A stretch of DNA of 64,000 nt, taken from the NCBI GenBank assembly GCA_039619475.1, contig CM077115.1, positions 590,513,643 to 590,577,642 on the forward strand. The letters run 5' to 3'. Below the pieces are notes generated by a model. That model was not told where the DNA came from. It saw nothing but the letters and a program-made list of their open reading frames with translations, and made no database searches. The stretch comes from Icerya purchasi. Lineage: Eukaryota > Arthropoda > Insecta > Hemiptera > Monophlebidae. The position numbers and the translations under genes were made by a program. This document shows positions 21,250-33,239 of the stretch, one piece after another. Numbering within the stretch: position 1 is the first letter of the stretch; the number at the start of each line of letters is the position of its first letter.

Positions 21250-22392
21250 TCCATTAAAATTAAATTTTGCTCGATTCTTTTATTCTAATATGGAAAAGTA
21301 TGTAAGAACACCGAGTAGATTCAGAAAGTTTGTGCCTAAAATAGTTTTGCACAATGTAGATTGCCTTCATGGATCGGAAGTATACCATCGTTAGAAACGG
21401 CTGATAATTTCAAATACCTGGGAATAACATTCGATAAGGCGTTAACTTGGAGAGTTCACATAGATAACATTGCTAGGAAAATCAGGCAGACTATGCCGGC
21501 TTTATACAAATTAAAACAAGTTGTTACGAATTACAAAACTACGAGACTGTATTTTAACTCATTAATAATGACACGGATTAGATACGGAATCGAAATTTGT
21601 GGGGAGGCAAAAAAAACGGAATTAAGGAAAATTAGTATAGGCTACAGAAAAGATGTTTAAAAATTCTGTTACCGAATTGGAGAAGTGCGAATCTTGTAAC
21701 GAATTCTACTTCGGGTGGGACAATAATAAAGAAATGTCTCCACAAAAATGTTTTTTTTATTACAGTTAATATTTAAGGTATAAACCAGAAAAAACAAGAT
21801 TGCCGACAAGGGAAATATGGGACTAGGAAATATGACAATTTATGTTTTATAAGACCTAAAGGGATTGATAATAAAATTGATAATGTTGAAGAGGAAGTTA
21901 TGAATCATTTACTAGGTAACTTACCAAAGGAATTAAGAGACGAATACAATTTGAATATATGGAAAGACAGAATAAAAATATGGTTGATTGCGTGGTGTAA
22001 AGAATGAGAAATGGCTAGTCATAGGAAAGGAATTAAGACGGGTAATTGATTGAAAAAGTAAATAATTATAAATGATATAATGAAAAAAAAAAAAAAACAA
22101 CTAATGTTTGGTACTCATGTTCTAGCTGCATTACTTATGGCTTACTATGTGGAAATATTGTGATATGATGTGCGATGGGTATAAATGTTTTGAATTAAAA
22201 TTAAACGTAGAACAGTAAAAATAGAATTCAAGTTGAATTAAGTAATACACATATAAGACGAATATGGTGTATTCGATTTATGATGTATACGATGAATAAA
22301 CGATATATAATTATGTTGGGAACCCACAGACGACGGGAAATTGCCTTGTGGGACCCACAAATTATTTTTAAATAAAAAAAAAAAAAAAAAAA
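21250..22392 (+). pseudogene. LINE ORF2 C-terminal part with structured 3' UTR and poly-A
   Basis: The open frame 21361-21660 carries the post-RT thumb motif: NFKYLGITFDKALTWRVHI, IRQTMPALYKLK and RIRYGIEICG. In other frames it continues with LQKRCLKILLPNW and a NLPKELRDEYNLNIWKDRIK block near 21915-21985, typical of LINE C-termini of the CR1/Jockey-like group. Upstream, about 21290-21360 can be read as the segment just before the thumb. An A-run lies at 22082-22097, and the final tail at 22374-22391 follows a two-tier hairpin (22328-22353) shared with the tails at 27.67 and 58.03 kb. RT catalytic motifs are absent through truncation. Exact clade undetermined. Confidence 0.65.
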
Positions 22393-24650
22393 TATTATCG
22401 CAATATTCATTGTAATCGAATTTTTAATAACAAAAAAGAAAGAAAAAAAGGGCTCTTTTGTGAGAAAAATTTTCCTTTGGGGTTTTTTTTCTTGTTTTAA
22501 GGAGCAATATGGTGGGGAAGCAGCGTATACTACATGAAATTCTTGTAAAACAAAGACCAAACACAACTTCAGCTATGTTTTTATCTTTCTTTTTCGTTAC
22601 TTTCGAATTTGAAAAGTACGGGTTTGTTCAAAAATTCTAGGAGCCGAAATATTTAAAATTTTCCATAACGTCATCTTAGCTTTTCGCGTCTCTCTGATAT
22701 TTTTTTGATGGTTTTCAATAACACAGAGCTCTGTCAGCTCGAACTTCATTCTTTGATTTATGTGGAATCGCCGTAACTCCTCTCTTGATCGCTAAGGCGG
22801 ACAGCTCCCTGCTGCAAATGCTCCTGCTGAGAGAACCCCATCAGTGTCAACGTCCGGGCACTGACGGATATTCTTCGTCGGCGACCAAAACCGGCAGCTA
22901 GAATTCTCTATTCGCTAGTCAGTAGGCTGCTTATTGTAGAGAACCTTGAACAACATGTAATTGAAGAAACTGGAAAAGCTCCTTTCGAAAATTATACTCC
23001 GTCACGTCGCACTGGGCTTACTCCTCATTTTTCGTTATTTCCTCATCGGACTTGTATTTTAGCCGAAACTCTTTAGGCGGCCCTTCTTTCACTGTAAACC
23101 TTCTTACTCGTCTCTACATTTTATTGGCTCTAATATTTCCATAGATTGTGTTCTCTTGTTAAATTTTTAAAGAAACGTTTACACTTATAAAACAGTTTCA
23201 AAGAGGAAATTCATTCGTTGACACAAATTTCCCTCACAGCTGTAGTCAAATAAAAGATTTGAGGGTTTTTTCATTAAAATCAATCAACGGTAATAAAACG
23301 GCTTACAATATAAAGAGACCAATGCGGTTGTAGAAGTAAAATTCCGCACTTGAGTCTTGTACAGGAATGATTAATCAGTAGTCCGAATGGTGATGTTAAT
23401 TGCACTGGAATATTTCCCCGGTTCTCTTCTGACTCTTCTAAATACCCTTTTTGATTCCCGTGACATTTCAAAGAGTCTTTTGTCAACTCCGAAAATCTAC
23501 CGAAAACAATGCTTCCACTAAATCGCTGATATTAATAGTATAAATAATGAAATATTAACTAAACACATAATGCGGCAACGGCCAAAGCACCAATAATAAA
23601 TTGAAATGACTGGACGACTTGGGAGCTGCGTGAGGATAAGAAAATCTATAGGTGTCTGCGCGCAGTATGTTCATTAGCAGAAAAAGCAATAGAAAATGTT
23701 AATGAGAGTAATCGATAGTTAGATCAGTTAGTAACTTTCCGCATGAGCAGGTTAGGATAGTGGCAGAACACGTTATCGTAATTATGTAATGTAAAAAACG
23801 AACCGGGCTCAGACGAAAGTGGCAATAGTCCAACACTATCCAGTCGGTCAGAAAAAGTGTTGCGTTGCGGCCAGTCCGATGACATCAGGAAAAGTCGCTG
23901 TAGTAGAAAACACGCTTCCTCTTATTATCATTACTATTATTTATTATTATCATTACTATTATTTTTAATCAATCATTAGCAAAAAATCAGAAAATATCCT
24001 CGCCTTTTTGTTTCAGTTCAGCAAGAGTCTAGCGTGTTTACCTTGAATAATCGCTAGATTTCATACCGCTCAAATCTTCATTATTTTCCTCAACATTTCG
24101 ATAATTTCACAGTAATTTCGACCGCTAACGCGTGCTAGCTTAGCAAAAGATTCCAGAAAAATCCGTTTTATCTCGCATATATTAATGATATATAGATTAT
24201 TTCTGCTGCACGGTAATAAGTTTTTATTGACAAGAAGCCTTTTTTTCCTTTTCTCCTTTAAATAATATATCGCGATATCACCGACAAGATGGTTATTACG
24301 AAGTATTCGAAACCGGTTTGCATCGCTACAGTAACGCTAATTTACTCCAGCGCGGTTGATAAAAACCAGTGTAAGTGTTTTAATAATACGCGCAGTGATT
24401 TATTCCGTAATTTATGCCTTCAAAAGTAAAATTTAATGAGACTTTTAATTAAAACTCCAGCAGTGATCAATTAAAATTTTCATCGATGCGGATGAATTTT
24501 TATTTCGTTTTTGAATATAGCGAAAATTATGTAGTCACTTGTACATCAGATTAGATAAATTTATAAATTTTAAAGTTTGAAAACTGTGTTAGGTTTTCTA
24601 AATACGGAATTCGTGTTAATTGAAATTTGTCAAATATACCGAAGAACTGT
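22393..24650. other. Long stretch without recognised gene
   Basis: No TE or gene motif was found on either strand. A 23-bp unit (ATTATCATTACTATT core) is tandemly duplicated at about 23921-23966. The region near 22740-22900 is less AT-rich, but its open frames are short. Confidence 0.35.
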
Positions 24651-25700
24651 TTTTTTTTTGTTTTTTTTTTGGACTTATATGCAAGACATGGCCATTATAT
24701 TAGAGCAAGGTTAAATTACAATTTTCGAAGACGTTATAAATGAATATAAAATCCAATATAAGGGGCGATATTATTTGTAGCCGAGAGCGAACTTATTTTA
24801 CACGGAAGGTCTACTCTATAGGATTAATCAATGAATTATATAATCCTGTTTGAGTGTTTTTGTATCGGCTGCATTCGAAAAATAAATGGTCCTTGTCTGC
24901 CAACTTATCTCGATCATCTGGGTATGGACAAAAACGGGACTGACTAAACCCCTGCTTATACATAGAAATTGGGTAATCTGTTACCTCCAAATCGTAACAT
25001 ATCGTCACTATAAATTTTCGAGGATTGTTAACCTTTCTATCCGAAATCGGAACATACCACGGTAATCTAGGGGTATACGATTGAATAGATTTTATGGATA
25101 TTGTACCAAAGGGAATTCCAATATTCTTTGTGGGCAAATCCTAATGAAATATAAAAGATCTTTGCTTGGCGGAATTTTGGAATTAGTAGAAGCAGCCTCA
25201 TTAGTCGCTGCTTTTGCTGTTTTATCCACTATTTCATTGCCATCTATCACCCCACATGAGTCAGAATCCACACCAGTTATATATTAACCACCTTTTCCGC
25301 CAATTCAATCAATGTTATTGTTACAAATGAAATTAGGTTCTTCGATGTTTTTTGTCTCGTAATATTTTGAAATAAAGGACGCCATGTCTGACTGGCTAAT
25401 ATGTCTAATATCGTATAAATACCATTTTCATCATCTAACAACAGTCGAAAAGTTATCAAAGAGTTCTGTAATTTCGGCATGTATTTTTTTATCCGAATAA
25501 TGAAAAAAGATAAAATCTTTATTTCCCGAATTTTTATCAAAAAAAGGAAAGTAACTGTAATAATAATATCAGTGATGCCCAATAAGACGCGCATTAAATT
25601 GGGCCCGTTGAAAAATTGTTTTACAGCCCCAAAAGGCGCACATACAGCTTTGATTAGCTGAAATCCCGTCATTTTTCCATCACTGTTCAATCAATCATCA
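24651..25700 (-). pseudogene. LINE ORF2 3' part: decayed RNase H and HLFFEC C-terminus
   Basis: On the minus strand, a degraded RNase H region ends in a THVG...VIDGNEIVDKTAKAA block (about 25270-25205), the usual final motif of LINE RNase H. After a frame change, the 108-codon frame 24811-25137 carries CPYPDDRDKLADKDHLFFEC, the late Cys/His motif. The 137-codon frame 25277-25690 probably covers a shifted part of RNase H, although its early motifs are not clear. The T-run at 24651-24670 (broken by one G) is the poly-A tail. The wording differs from the FTDGSK family at 1, 11, 15.8 and 38.8 kb, so this is a distinct lineage. Confidence 0.6.
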
Positions 25701-26231
25701 AGGAGAGAAGCTTTAACTCGCAAACAGAACCGGTTGCATTGCCTGAGGTAACTTTCATCGAGAACTTTTACGTCATATGATATTAATTCACGGCAAAAGA
25801 TTTCGCAGTACTGTCCGAATGGTATAATCTCCCTATCATATATAAATTTAACATAAAATCATTTAACATACTATAAATGTAAACAATTGAAATTGATCGT
25901 TAACATTCGGTTACTCCATGAATATGTCGAACAAATGACGAAACCGATCGGACTATTTTATTATATCTTTTCTGTTCTATATGTATGCCGTTCGTTTTTT
26001 ATGTGTTTTTCATATTTTTGTGAATTGTGAATTGTGATCGTTCGTGAAATATAAAAAATATAACATTAATAAAGGAATGTTAACGGTTAATTTAAATTGT
26101 TTACATTTACAATATAAAGTGATTTATGGGAGAAAAATACTTCTAATTTAACATACTGTTTGTTAAATATAAAATACGAGTACAGTGAATGGAACAGATT
26201 CAAATACAACGAACGAATTTAAATGTGTAAA
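25701..26231. other. AT-rich spacer
   Basis: No gene or element was recognised. It leads into a (TA)n tract near 26232. Confidence 0.35.
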
Positions 26232-26420
26232 CGATATATATTTATATATATATATATATATAAAAATTACAACGTAATTCTTAGGCTATCTCTCATTAGA
26301 AAAAATGCCCTAAAAAAATGTCCCAATTTTATGTAACGTTTGTTATATTTTAATTTTTACCGATTTTATATATACATATGTTAATTACAACGTAATTCTT
26401 AGGTCAACCCCCTCATTAGA

Positions 26421-26466
<46 letters not shown>
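26232..26466. mobile_element. Relic of the (TA)n-embedded foldback family
   Basis: Two directly repeated segments both begin with AATTACAACGTAATTCTTAGG (about 26265 and 26383). The first continues with the AATGTCCCAATTTTATGTAACG-type sequence found in the arms of the 5.9-6.7 kb foldback. (TA)n tracts lie before (26232-26262) and after (26427-26466). There is no ORF. It is a shortened or rearranged copy of that family. Confidence 0.65.
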
Positions 26467-26469
<3 letters not shown>

Positions 26470-26473
<4 letters not shown>

Positions 26474-26605
26474 CTACTTAGAAAGGTTTTCGTCCATCAT
26501 CATCTAAACAGTAAACCATATAAAGTATGCGATCAGAACAAACTCAAAAAACTTTATGCAGTTTACTTTTTAGCAATGGGCTATGCTTAAGAACGTTTCT
26601 AAGTG
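26470..26605. mobile_element. Degenerate copy of the hammerhead-like palindrome
   Basis: The left part (about 26474-26516), read on the minus strand, gives GATGATGATGG and CGAAAACC...TTTCTAAGTA. The right part on the plus strand (about 26561-26606) gives CAATGGGCTATGC...GAACGTTTCTAAGT. Both correspond to arms of the 9.1-9.34 kb palindrome, in inverted orientation around a ~45-bp centre. Core positions of the ribozyme-like motif are mutated, so it is probably inactive. Confidence 0.5.
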
Positions 26606-26610
26606 GTTTA

Positions 26611-26833
26611 TATCGTTAGTAGTCTGTATATGTGACAGCTAGGTACACTCGAACTAACCCAAAAAGGTCTGTGCAGAGCTCATAAACAAACCCTAATTTT
26701 ATTCCCGTACAGAAAATGAGGTTAGTTTTTGCTTCCTGGATTAAATATTTAGGTTAGTTTCCGAGCTCTGCATATACTTTTCGGGTTAGTTTGAGGTGTA
26801 CCTAGCTGTCACATATGCAGACTACTATCGTTT
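26611..26833. mobile_element. 207-bp MITE with ~62-bp terminal inverted repeats
   Basis: GTAGTCTG at 26619 and CAGACTAC ending at 26825 start inverted repeats that remain recognisable for about 62 bp, including GTGACAGCTAGGTACAC and GCAGAGCTC. Flanking 8-mers TATCGTTA (26611-26618) and TATCGTTT (26826-26833) match at 7 of 8 positions, a likely 8-bp TSD. There is no ORF. The superfamily is not clear from the ends. Confidence 0.75.
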
Positions 26834-27450
26834 GTACATTTCGTTTGTTATATTTGTATTTGTTCGATTTACTATATCACATATATAAATTCTTCTAGTT
26901 CGGAATGCATTTAGAGTGGAAGGAACTAGTACTTTAAGGCATTTTGAGAAAAGGACGACATCCAACTAAATTTAATCTAACTTTTTCCAACTTCTTCTAA
27001 AAACAACCGATTATAAGCGTCGGAAAAACAAAAAATAACCGTCAAGACTAACCTGTCCGGTATAAATTTTTAACACAGCCACTATATGAAACTCGTGGAC
27101 TGCTATCAAAACAAGAAGGCGGAAAAATGCGTGAAATATTTCCATTCCCCGTCTTCTTTACAACAAGTTCTCGATGGTTGATTATTATCGATTGAATTTT
27201 TAATGAAATATCGGTAATCGGTTCTAATTAAATTAACCAGTACCCCATAGTCACGTAATAAACGAAAAAAAAAAATTGGTCTATGGAAGAGGGACCACTG
27301 AGGATGTGGTTGAAAGAATGGTGCAAAGATTACGGAGTTTTGCTGCATTCCCTGTTCCCTTTATTATTATTGTTGCATTCTTCAGGGCTCTTTTAGACTA
27401 TCTATTTAACAGTTTCCTTCCTTTTTATTTTCTGTAAATTATTATTATTT
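26834..27450. other. Spacer without recognised gene
   Basis: No TE motif was seen. An 80-codon minus-strand frame (27106-27348) has no recognisable domain. Confidence 0.3.
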
Positions 27451-27500
27451 TTTTAAAAATTTGTTGGGCTTGTCAGCAAGGGAATATTACCCATCAAGAA
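27451..27500 (-). mobile_element. LINE 3'-end remnant with stem-loop
   Basis: On the minus strand, GGGT...GACAAGCCCA (27466-27492) keeps the outer GGG/CCC stem of the shared LINE tail and two of three inner pairs, followed by a T/A-rich tail. No coding part or TSD is visible, so this is an extremely truncated copy. Confidence 0.45.
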
Positions 27501-27664
27501 AGAAGAATGTATGCGTAAACGGCCTTTAAGTAATGGGTGTATATTATTGTACTATTTATATATATAAATTCGCGTTCATGAATTTTTTTTTCTCGGTTTA
27601 ATACGTTCGATTTAGGTAGTAAGAATGATTAACTGTAATTTTGTTTGTTAGAATAAACGATGAT

Positions 27665-27736
27665 AAGAGCGTTGGACACTTACGCAACGGGCATACGTGC
27701 CCAGTGAGACCCACAACTTATTTATTTAAAAAAAAA
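27665..27736 (+). mobile_element. LINE 3'-tail remnant (second tail family)
   Basis: A two-tier hairpin with inner GGGCA/TGCCC (27689-27702) and outer CACT/AGTG is followed by AGACCCACAACTTATTTATTT and an A-run (27727-27740). The sequence aligns with the tails at 22316-22391 and 58026-58092. No coding sequence precedes it. Confidence 0.5.
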
Positions 27737-27740
27737 AAAA

Positions 27741-28605
27741 AATCAATTCTTTCATTTACTTCAGGAAAGTGCCTGGAAATGGCCCGGATATCATATTTGA
27801 TTTACATAGTCCCATCTCATTCTCGGCACACGATCGATAACGCAGATTACAAGGTCTGTCATAGTCTTACATTATATGATACAGGAATTAGCAAATGAAA
27901 TTCATGTAAAATGTACTTTTTATGAAATAATATTTAATTATTAAATGTTCCGACGACTAATACGCGAATTTTATTCGTTGACCAATAGAAATAGTGTGTG
28001 TGTGTGTGTGTGTATTTAACTTTGAAATTAATAGAGGAATTGCTTCCCTCGTTAAATTGTTTCTCATCTTTATGTTTCATTTGTTGGGCTGGCACATTTG
28101 GTGGAGCGACCACTGAATTTACAACAGTATCTCTTTATATTTGAGTTATAAATGTTTATATCCATTTTCTTATGGAGTACGTAACTCCAAAACATGTTGG
28201 CTTTATTTTAATAGTTGTAAACTACAATAATTTTTCCGTAATACATGTTTTGATAAATTTTGAATAAAGTAACAATATCTCTGTTTCGGGATCTAGTATC
28301 GTCCTCACCAACCTGTAATTATAACAGTTACGTACGGTATAAAATATATTTCGGTAAATTCACAAAAAGTCAATTAAAATCTTTCATATACCTTCGTTAT
28401 TTCTAATACTTTTGTTATTTGAAACTAATGAAACTATCAGAGTTTTAAGAAAACCAAGACAATTACATGTGCCGTAAAGAAAATGGTTCCCAATTTTTTT
28501 TAAGGATCGAGTTCGCGAAAATGTCTCAGTCTTTCCAAGTCTTTTTTCTTCTTAAAGGATATAGCTTGAAATCGCAAACAGTGAATAATATTTGTTCTTC
28601 TAATG
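27741..28605. other. Spacer with (GT)n microsatellite
   Basis: A (GT)n tract lies at about 27993-28012. Nothing else was recognised. Confidence 0.35.
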
Positions 28606-28607
28606 TT

Positions 28608-28750
28608 GTTTTTTTTTTTCGGATTAACTTCTGAATCGAGCGCAAGAAGAATTTACTAATACTTTTAATTTAAAGGACCGGGATTCGAAGCAGCATCTTG
28701 CATGAACGCAATTGCCTGACTAACCACGCTGTGGAAGCTGGCTAGTTGGC
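28608..28750 (-). mobile_element. tRNA-derived SINE
   Basis: Read on the minus strand, the head has an A-box-like segment GCGTGGTTAGTCAGGC (about 28731-28716). After a TTGC...GCAA anticodon-stem-like hairpin comes a B-box-like CTTCGAATCCC (about 28691-28680). A short unrelated body follows, then a poly-A tail seen as a T-run at 28609-28618. Spacing and order fit an RNA polymerase III promoted SINE. The T-loop stem is imperfect and no full tRNA cloverleaf forms, so a functional tRNA is unlikely. No clear TSD was found and no second copy was seen in the window. Confidence 0.6.
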
Positions 28751-29044
28751 GTTTTACGTATGCTGATATATAGGGGTTTAAGTATTTAGAAAAAATAAAA
28801 AATACTAAATTCGGATAATAAATAAACTATTTTAAAGGTATTTTATCATCCATCTGTGTAAATAATTTTTATTTTTTAAACACTTCGTGCCAATCTTAAC
28901 CAATTATAGATGGCCACTGTTCTTTCCTTTCGTAATCAAGAGAATAGAGTTAAATTCGTTTTTCAAACTTAATTTTTGTCATCGCACGTTGCTTTCCCGG
29001 GTGGTTCTTTTGTAATAGTTTCGGTAGTCCTATTCCAATACTAC

Positions 29045-29075
<31 letters not shown>

Positions 29076-30082
29076 TTAGGTTATTTAAATTCGCTCGTGT
29101 TCAGACGCATCCAGAATCGTATCTATAATTGTTTTAATAAATTAGTTTCGAAAACACAAAAGAATGAAAAAATTCAAAAAATAATTTATTCTAAATTATG
29201 CGTATCTAATAATAAGGGAGTTAACTAAAAGTCGTATTATTCTTTTTGCGCATAATGTAGGCGCGTGTTCGTGTGTACATCTCGAGAGCTGTGATCGTTG
29301 TTTAAGCATCGTATCCAGAGTACTGTTGGTAGCGAAGGAGAATATAGCAGCGACTTATTTCTAGTTTTCAGAGTGGATAGCAGAAATGATATTTAACGAA
29401 AGTCCTTGACCAAATTCTGTAACGACTTCGGTGGAAAAATCTATTGTTTCAGTTAACTGGCCTGATAGATATGCTCATTAAAAAATATTGCGTGTATAAT
29501 AATATGGGTGCACAGGACACGTATGTAATACATACACACCATATATATATATATATATATATGCATATCTCACTGTCAAGTCTTTGCAGACAAGTGTACA
29601 CGGCTCGAAGAAATGTTTTTATCATTTTTTTCGCAAATCCGGGCGGATGTTGCGTATTTATAAGTTGCTACCATTTTCAGAGGATATATAAATTTATAAA
29701 TAAATATTTTGAAATAAAACGAAAAGGAAAATCAGCCAATTAGACAGTGATAAAAAATAACAGATATAATCATCTAAAACGGTTCAGCTGTTCTCTTTAC
29801 GTGCCAATAACTTCCAGCACAGTCGTTCGAGTTGACCGCGCGAAATCTAAATTACCTTCTGCAATCGTTACTTCAGCTTTTGTATTTCGGAGGAATAAAT
29901 AATACGCTTTGACTGTTTGCCTGATCGTCATTTGCCGAATGTCTGCAAGCCGGCAGGACATCAGTTCAATTCTCTGCCACAACAGTACAAATTGTTCGTA
30001 GCAAGTCATTTTTCTCCATACTTTGCCCCTCGGGTCAGTTTTTTAGCTTAAAACATTGAAATTATTTCTCGAGAAAAAAACA

Positions 30083-30124
<42 letters not shown>

Positions 30125-30720
30125 TGACTGTGAGGTTTTTATGCTGGACTAGATACGGAAAAATTAAAAAGTTTTGTATAAACGTTTAAAAATTACCTGC
30201 TTGGTACTTTTCTATAAGAATCCGAATAAATTTATCTTATCGGGATATCTAGCAGTGCTTTCGCGGCGGCGACGTTTTTTGCATTAAGAAAGCTTATTTA
30301 TACGGGCAAAATAATTAAGAAAATTATTTGGACAATTTAAAGAAAAAAGTCCATTGAAAAAGGTATGTCGCGCTTAATTAAGGAGGATTATTTGTGTGAC
30401 GCAATTTCTTTGGATGATTATATCAGACGGCTGATGGTTAAATAAATGACATGCTTCAAAACACAAGAGTAAAAAAAAAAAAAAGTAATCGACAATATAC
30501 TGATAATAGATGTAGACGGTCGCTGCGAATTTGTCGCACCTTTCAACGCTTTCCATTCGATTCCATTGCTTACACACCTGCCAGGTATAAAATCTGCTCG
30601 TACAGAGTCGATCAAACGCATCAAAAGAAATCTAAAGTAATTCACACTCAATCGATTCTGGCCAGCGTACGATGTTCTTCTTGGTGTATATGAAAAGCAC
30701 GACGGTCAACGAAATGAAAC
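28751..30720. other. Unassigned AT-rich stretch with TA microsatellites
   Basis: There are (TA)n tracts near 29058-29076, 29539-29562 and 30087-30121. Short open frames (29444-29743 plus; 29797-30009, 30374-30651 minus) cross simple repeats or lack motifs. No gene was recognised. Confidence 0.35.
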
Positions 30721-33219
30721 AATCGTTTATACTTAAAATGATCATTAAATCCACCTACGTAAATGTAACTATTTATCTGTTGTTGCGGCGTTAATAATTA
30801 CGTAATTACTTTTTTTTCTTCTTGTGATTAATGACGTTAAAGTCGGAAAATGTAGTTTTCAGATAATGCCGTCATTAGAGGACAATAAGATGCAATTCGT
30901 ATTGTATAGAGTGATTTTGTTTCATCGCAGTAATCGATAATTAAAATTATGCAAACAAATTTACCTTCATTTTAATTTCCTGTAGCTGGAATATTTAAAA
31001 ATCATAATCGGAAAGTAATTTGAAATTTCTCAAATTTGGACATTTATGTCAAAACAGCGAGCGTGTATACAAGTGGAGAAGTATGCGTCTTCCGAAAGCT
31101 GCTCTCTTGATTGCCTGCCTGTGAAGTTTTAATCAACCGGTTAAAATGGCATTCGGTTTAATTTCTTCTTCGAGTCACCATTACCGAATTCAAAAGAACT
31201 GTACACTATACTCGTCGATGTTGAGAATTCTGCCCGGTCCCTATGCCACCTCGTAAATTGGTAGACTCACATATGTTCTTTGAATTTTCCGTCAACCTTC
31301 CTAGTACATTTTTTTTTTCTTTTGTGAACTTTTGATTTACAGCATTTTTCAATCCAGAACCATTTTAGACATTGCAAGTTTGTCCCCTTGTGGGGTGAAA
31401 ATTAATTTTATTAAAAAAGTAATTTATTTATATCGTCGATTATTGGGGGGTGGCGGCTAATCTTACCACCGCGCAACGAGACTCAGTCATTTACGCTTAA
31501 TGAAAAATCAACATTTGCCCGACAGATTTCAATATACGTAAAATAAAACAGATAAAGTGGCTGCTTCCGCTGTGTACACCGTTAATTTTCAAACTAAATT
31601 TTTTGCTCACTCGGTTCACAGTAAACGTACCCTAAAACGACACCTGCACGAGCAAATTGAGGTGTGAATCGATAACTGTCAGAGGCGAAAGATTCCAGGA
31701 AGGTGTCTGTATTATTTAGAAACACGACACGTGCATGGAATAACTTCACTTAGGTAAATACATGAAACAGTACTTTAGCATCGAATTGAACATCTGTTTA
31801 GCCGAAGGATAGTAGTATCAAGTTGCGTAATGTACCGGTGAAACACGAACGCGAGTAAAACCAAATATCCGCGCATTGTCGTAACATTAAAAGATTTGCG
31901 TAATAAACATTTAGAATTTTTAAACGATACAACTTTTGTTCTTTTTCTTATTTCTGCATTGAAGTTTCAAAACGAAACGTTTAATTTCATACATTTTTCG
32001 GCAAATTATTGAACATTTCTATTTGAAAATGTTCAATAATTGCGCTACGTCTCTCGGCACAAGCGATAACTGTAAACATTGAAATTGAAATTTACCCTAC
32101 GACAAGTGCCTTTTTTGTCATTTTATCATTATTTTTAACGTTCCAGCTAGCTGCTGGTTAGATATTTCACGTTTTCAGAAAATTCGAATATGTTGATTAC
32201 GAAAACTATCTGCTGCTGCTGGTAAGCCGGTTGCATTGGAGCGCACGTACAGTATTGTTTCTAATTCATTCCCTTCCGGCAAGGCAACAGAAACCCGATA
32301 ATCAGAGTCACCGTATAATGCAGAATACCTTACCGGGTGGCAGTAGTGTAACAATAAAATATCATGACCACGAAATATTGCACATTCATTTTCGGAACGA
32401 GCTATTACGCACCAAGTTAATCTGAGAACGTCCGTGGTCTGTTGCATGGATATACTGTAATTTTAGTATGAGTTGTTGTCTATTTAGTCTTATTTTCATT
32501 AAAAAAACCCCAAAAAAAAACAACATTGAGATATTTAATCAGTCGATGATAATACGAGCACCTGCAAAACAAATTCGATTTTTTTTATCGATCTTGAGAA
32601 AACACGGGTTATTTCGAGTTGCAACAGGTTTGGTTTATTGCTTATTTTACAAATATTTTAAAGCACACCCCTGTATTCAGGGCCGTATCTAGACCAAAAT
32701 CTCGGGGAGGGTTACGAAAATATTTTTATAAATATACATACATATATATATATATATATATGTATGTGTGTTATTATGAAATATATTCATTTATAAATAG
32801 TACACTAAAGCCTTACAATCAATTATTGTATATGTAATATTTGAACCCTACAATAAAAACAAATAAAAAATAGTCATTTCCATAAAATTAATAAAAAGCT
32901 TAATTTTCTTTTCTTTTGTCAAAAATTGAAAAGAAATAAATTTATTCTGAATTTCGGTTCATATAATTCAAGCCGTTATTATTTCTTAAACATTTCGGGT
33001 GTGAACCCGGAAAACTCCCTCTGAAATACCTGACTATAATAGAAGTGCCGCGTCGCAAATACAGTTTATTATTATATTTTTATTAAAAATGTGTTTACGA
33101 CAGTGTTAATAATAAGAAGACACATAAATCTGGTAATTTGATAAATTAAACTTATGTTCTTCCTGCAGCGATCGATATAGTTCTAATAAAATCTAGGGGG
33201 GTATTTATATATATATATA
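30721..33219. other. Unassigned stretch, possible hAT terminus at 32678
   Basis: CAGGGCCGTATCTAG at 32678 resembles a hAT terminal repeat, but no matching right end or 8-bp duplication was found. Overlapping frames on both strands at 32175-32447 have no recognisable domain. (TA)n lies near 32743-32761 and 33205-33220. Confidence 0.3.
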
Positions 33220-33239
33220 TCTATTATATAAAGCTGCAA

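Noticed and set aside
23921..23966. Tandem 23-bp ATT-rich units as a CRISPR-like or satellite array
   Set aside because: Only two copies without spacers; simple low-complexity duplication.
28090..28125. TTTGGTGGAGCGACC resembling an LTR-retrotransposon leader or primer binding site
   Set aside because: No LTR pair, no gag/pol motifs and no matching downstream LTR were found nearby.
28670..28750. Functional tRNA gene on the minus strand
   Set aside because: Acceptor and T-arm pairing are poor, and a poly-A tail follows at SINE distance.
32175..32447. Overlapping open frames on both strands
   Set aside because: No family motif in either translation, and opposite-strand overlap suggests compositional chance.
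32678..32720. CAGGGCCGTATCTAG as the left end of a third hAT MITE
   Set aside because: No complementary right end and no copy of the preceding 8-mer CCTGTATT downstream; kept only as a possible fragment.
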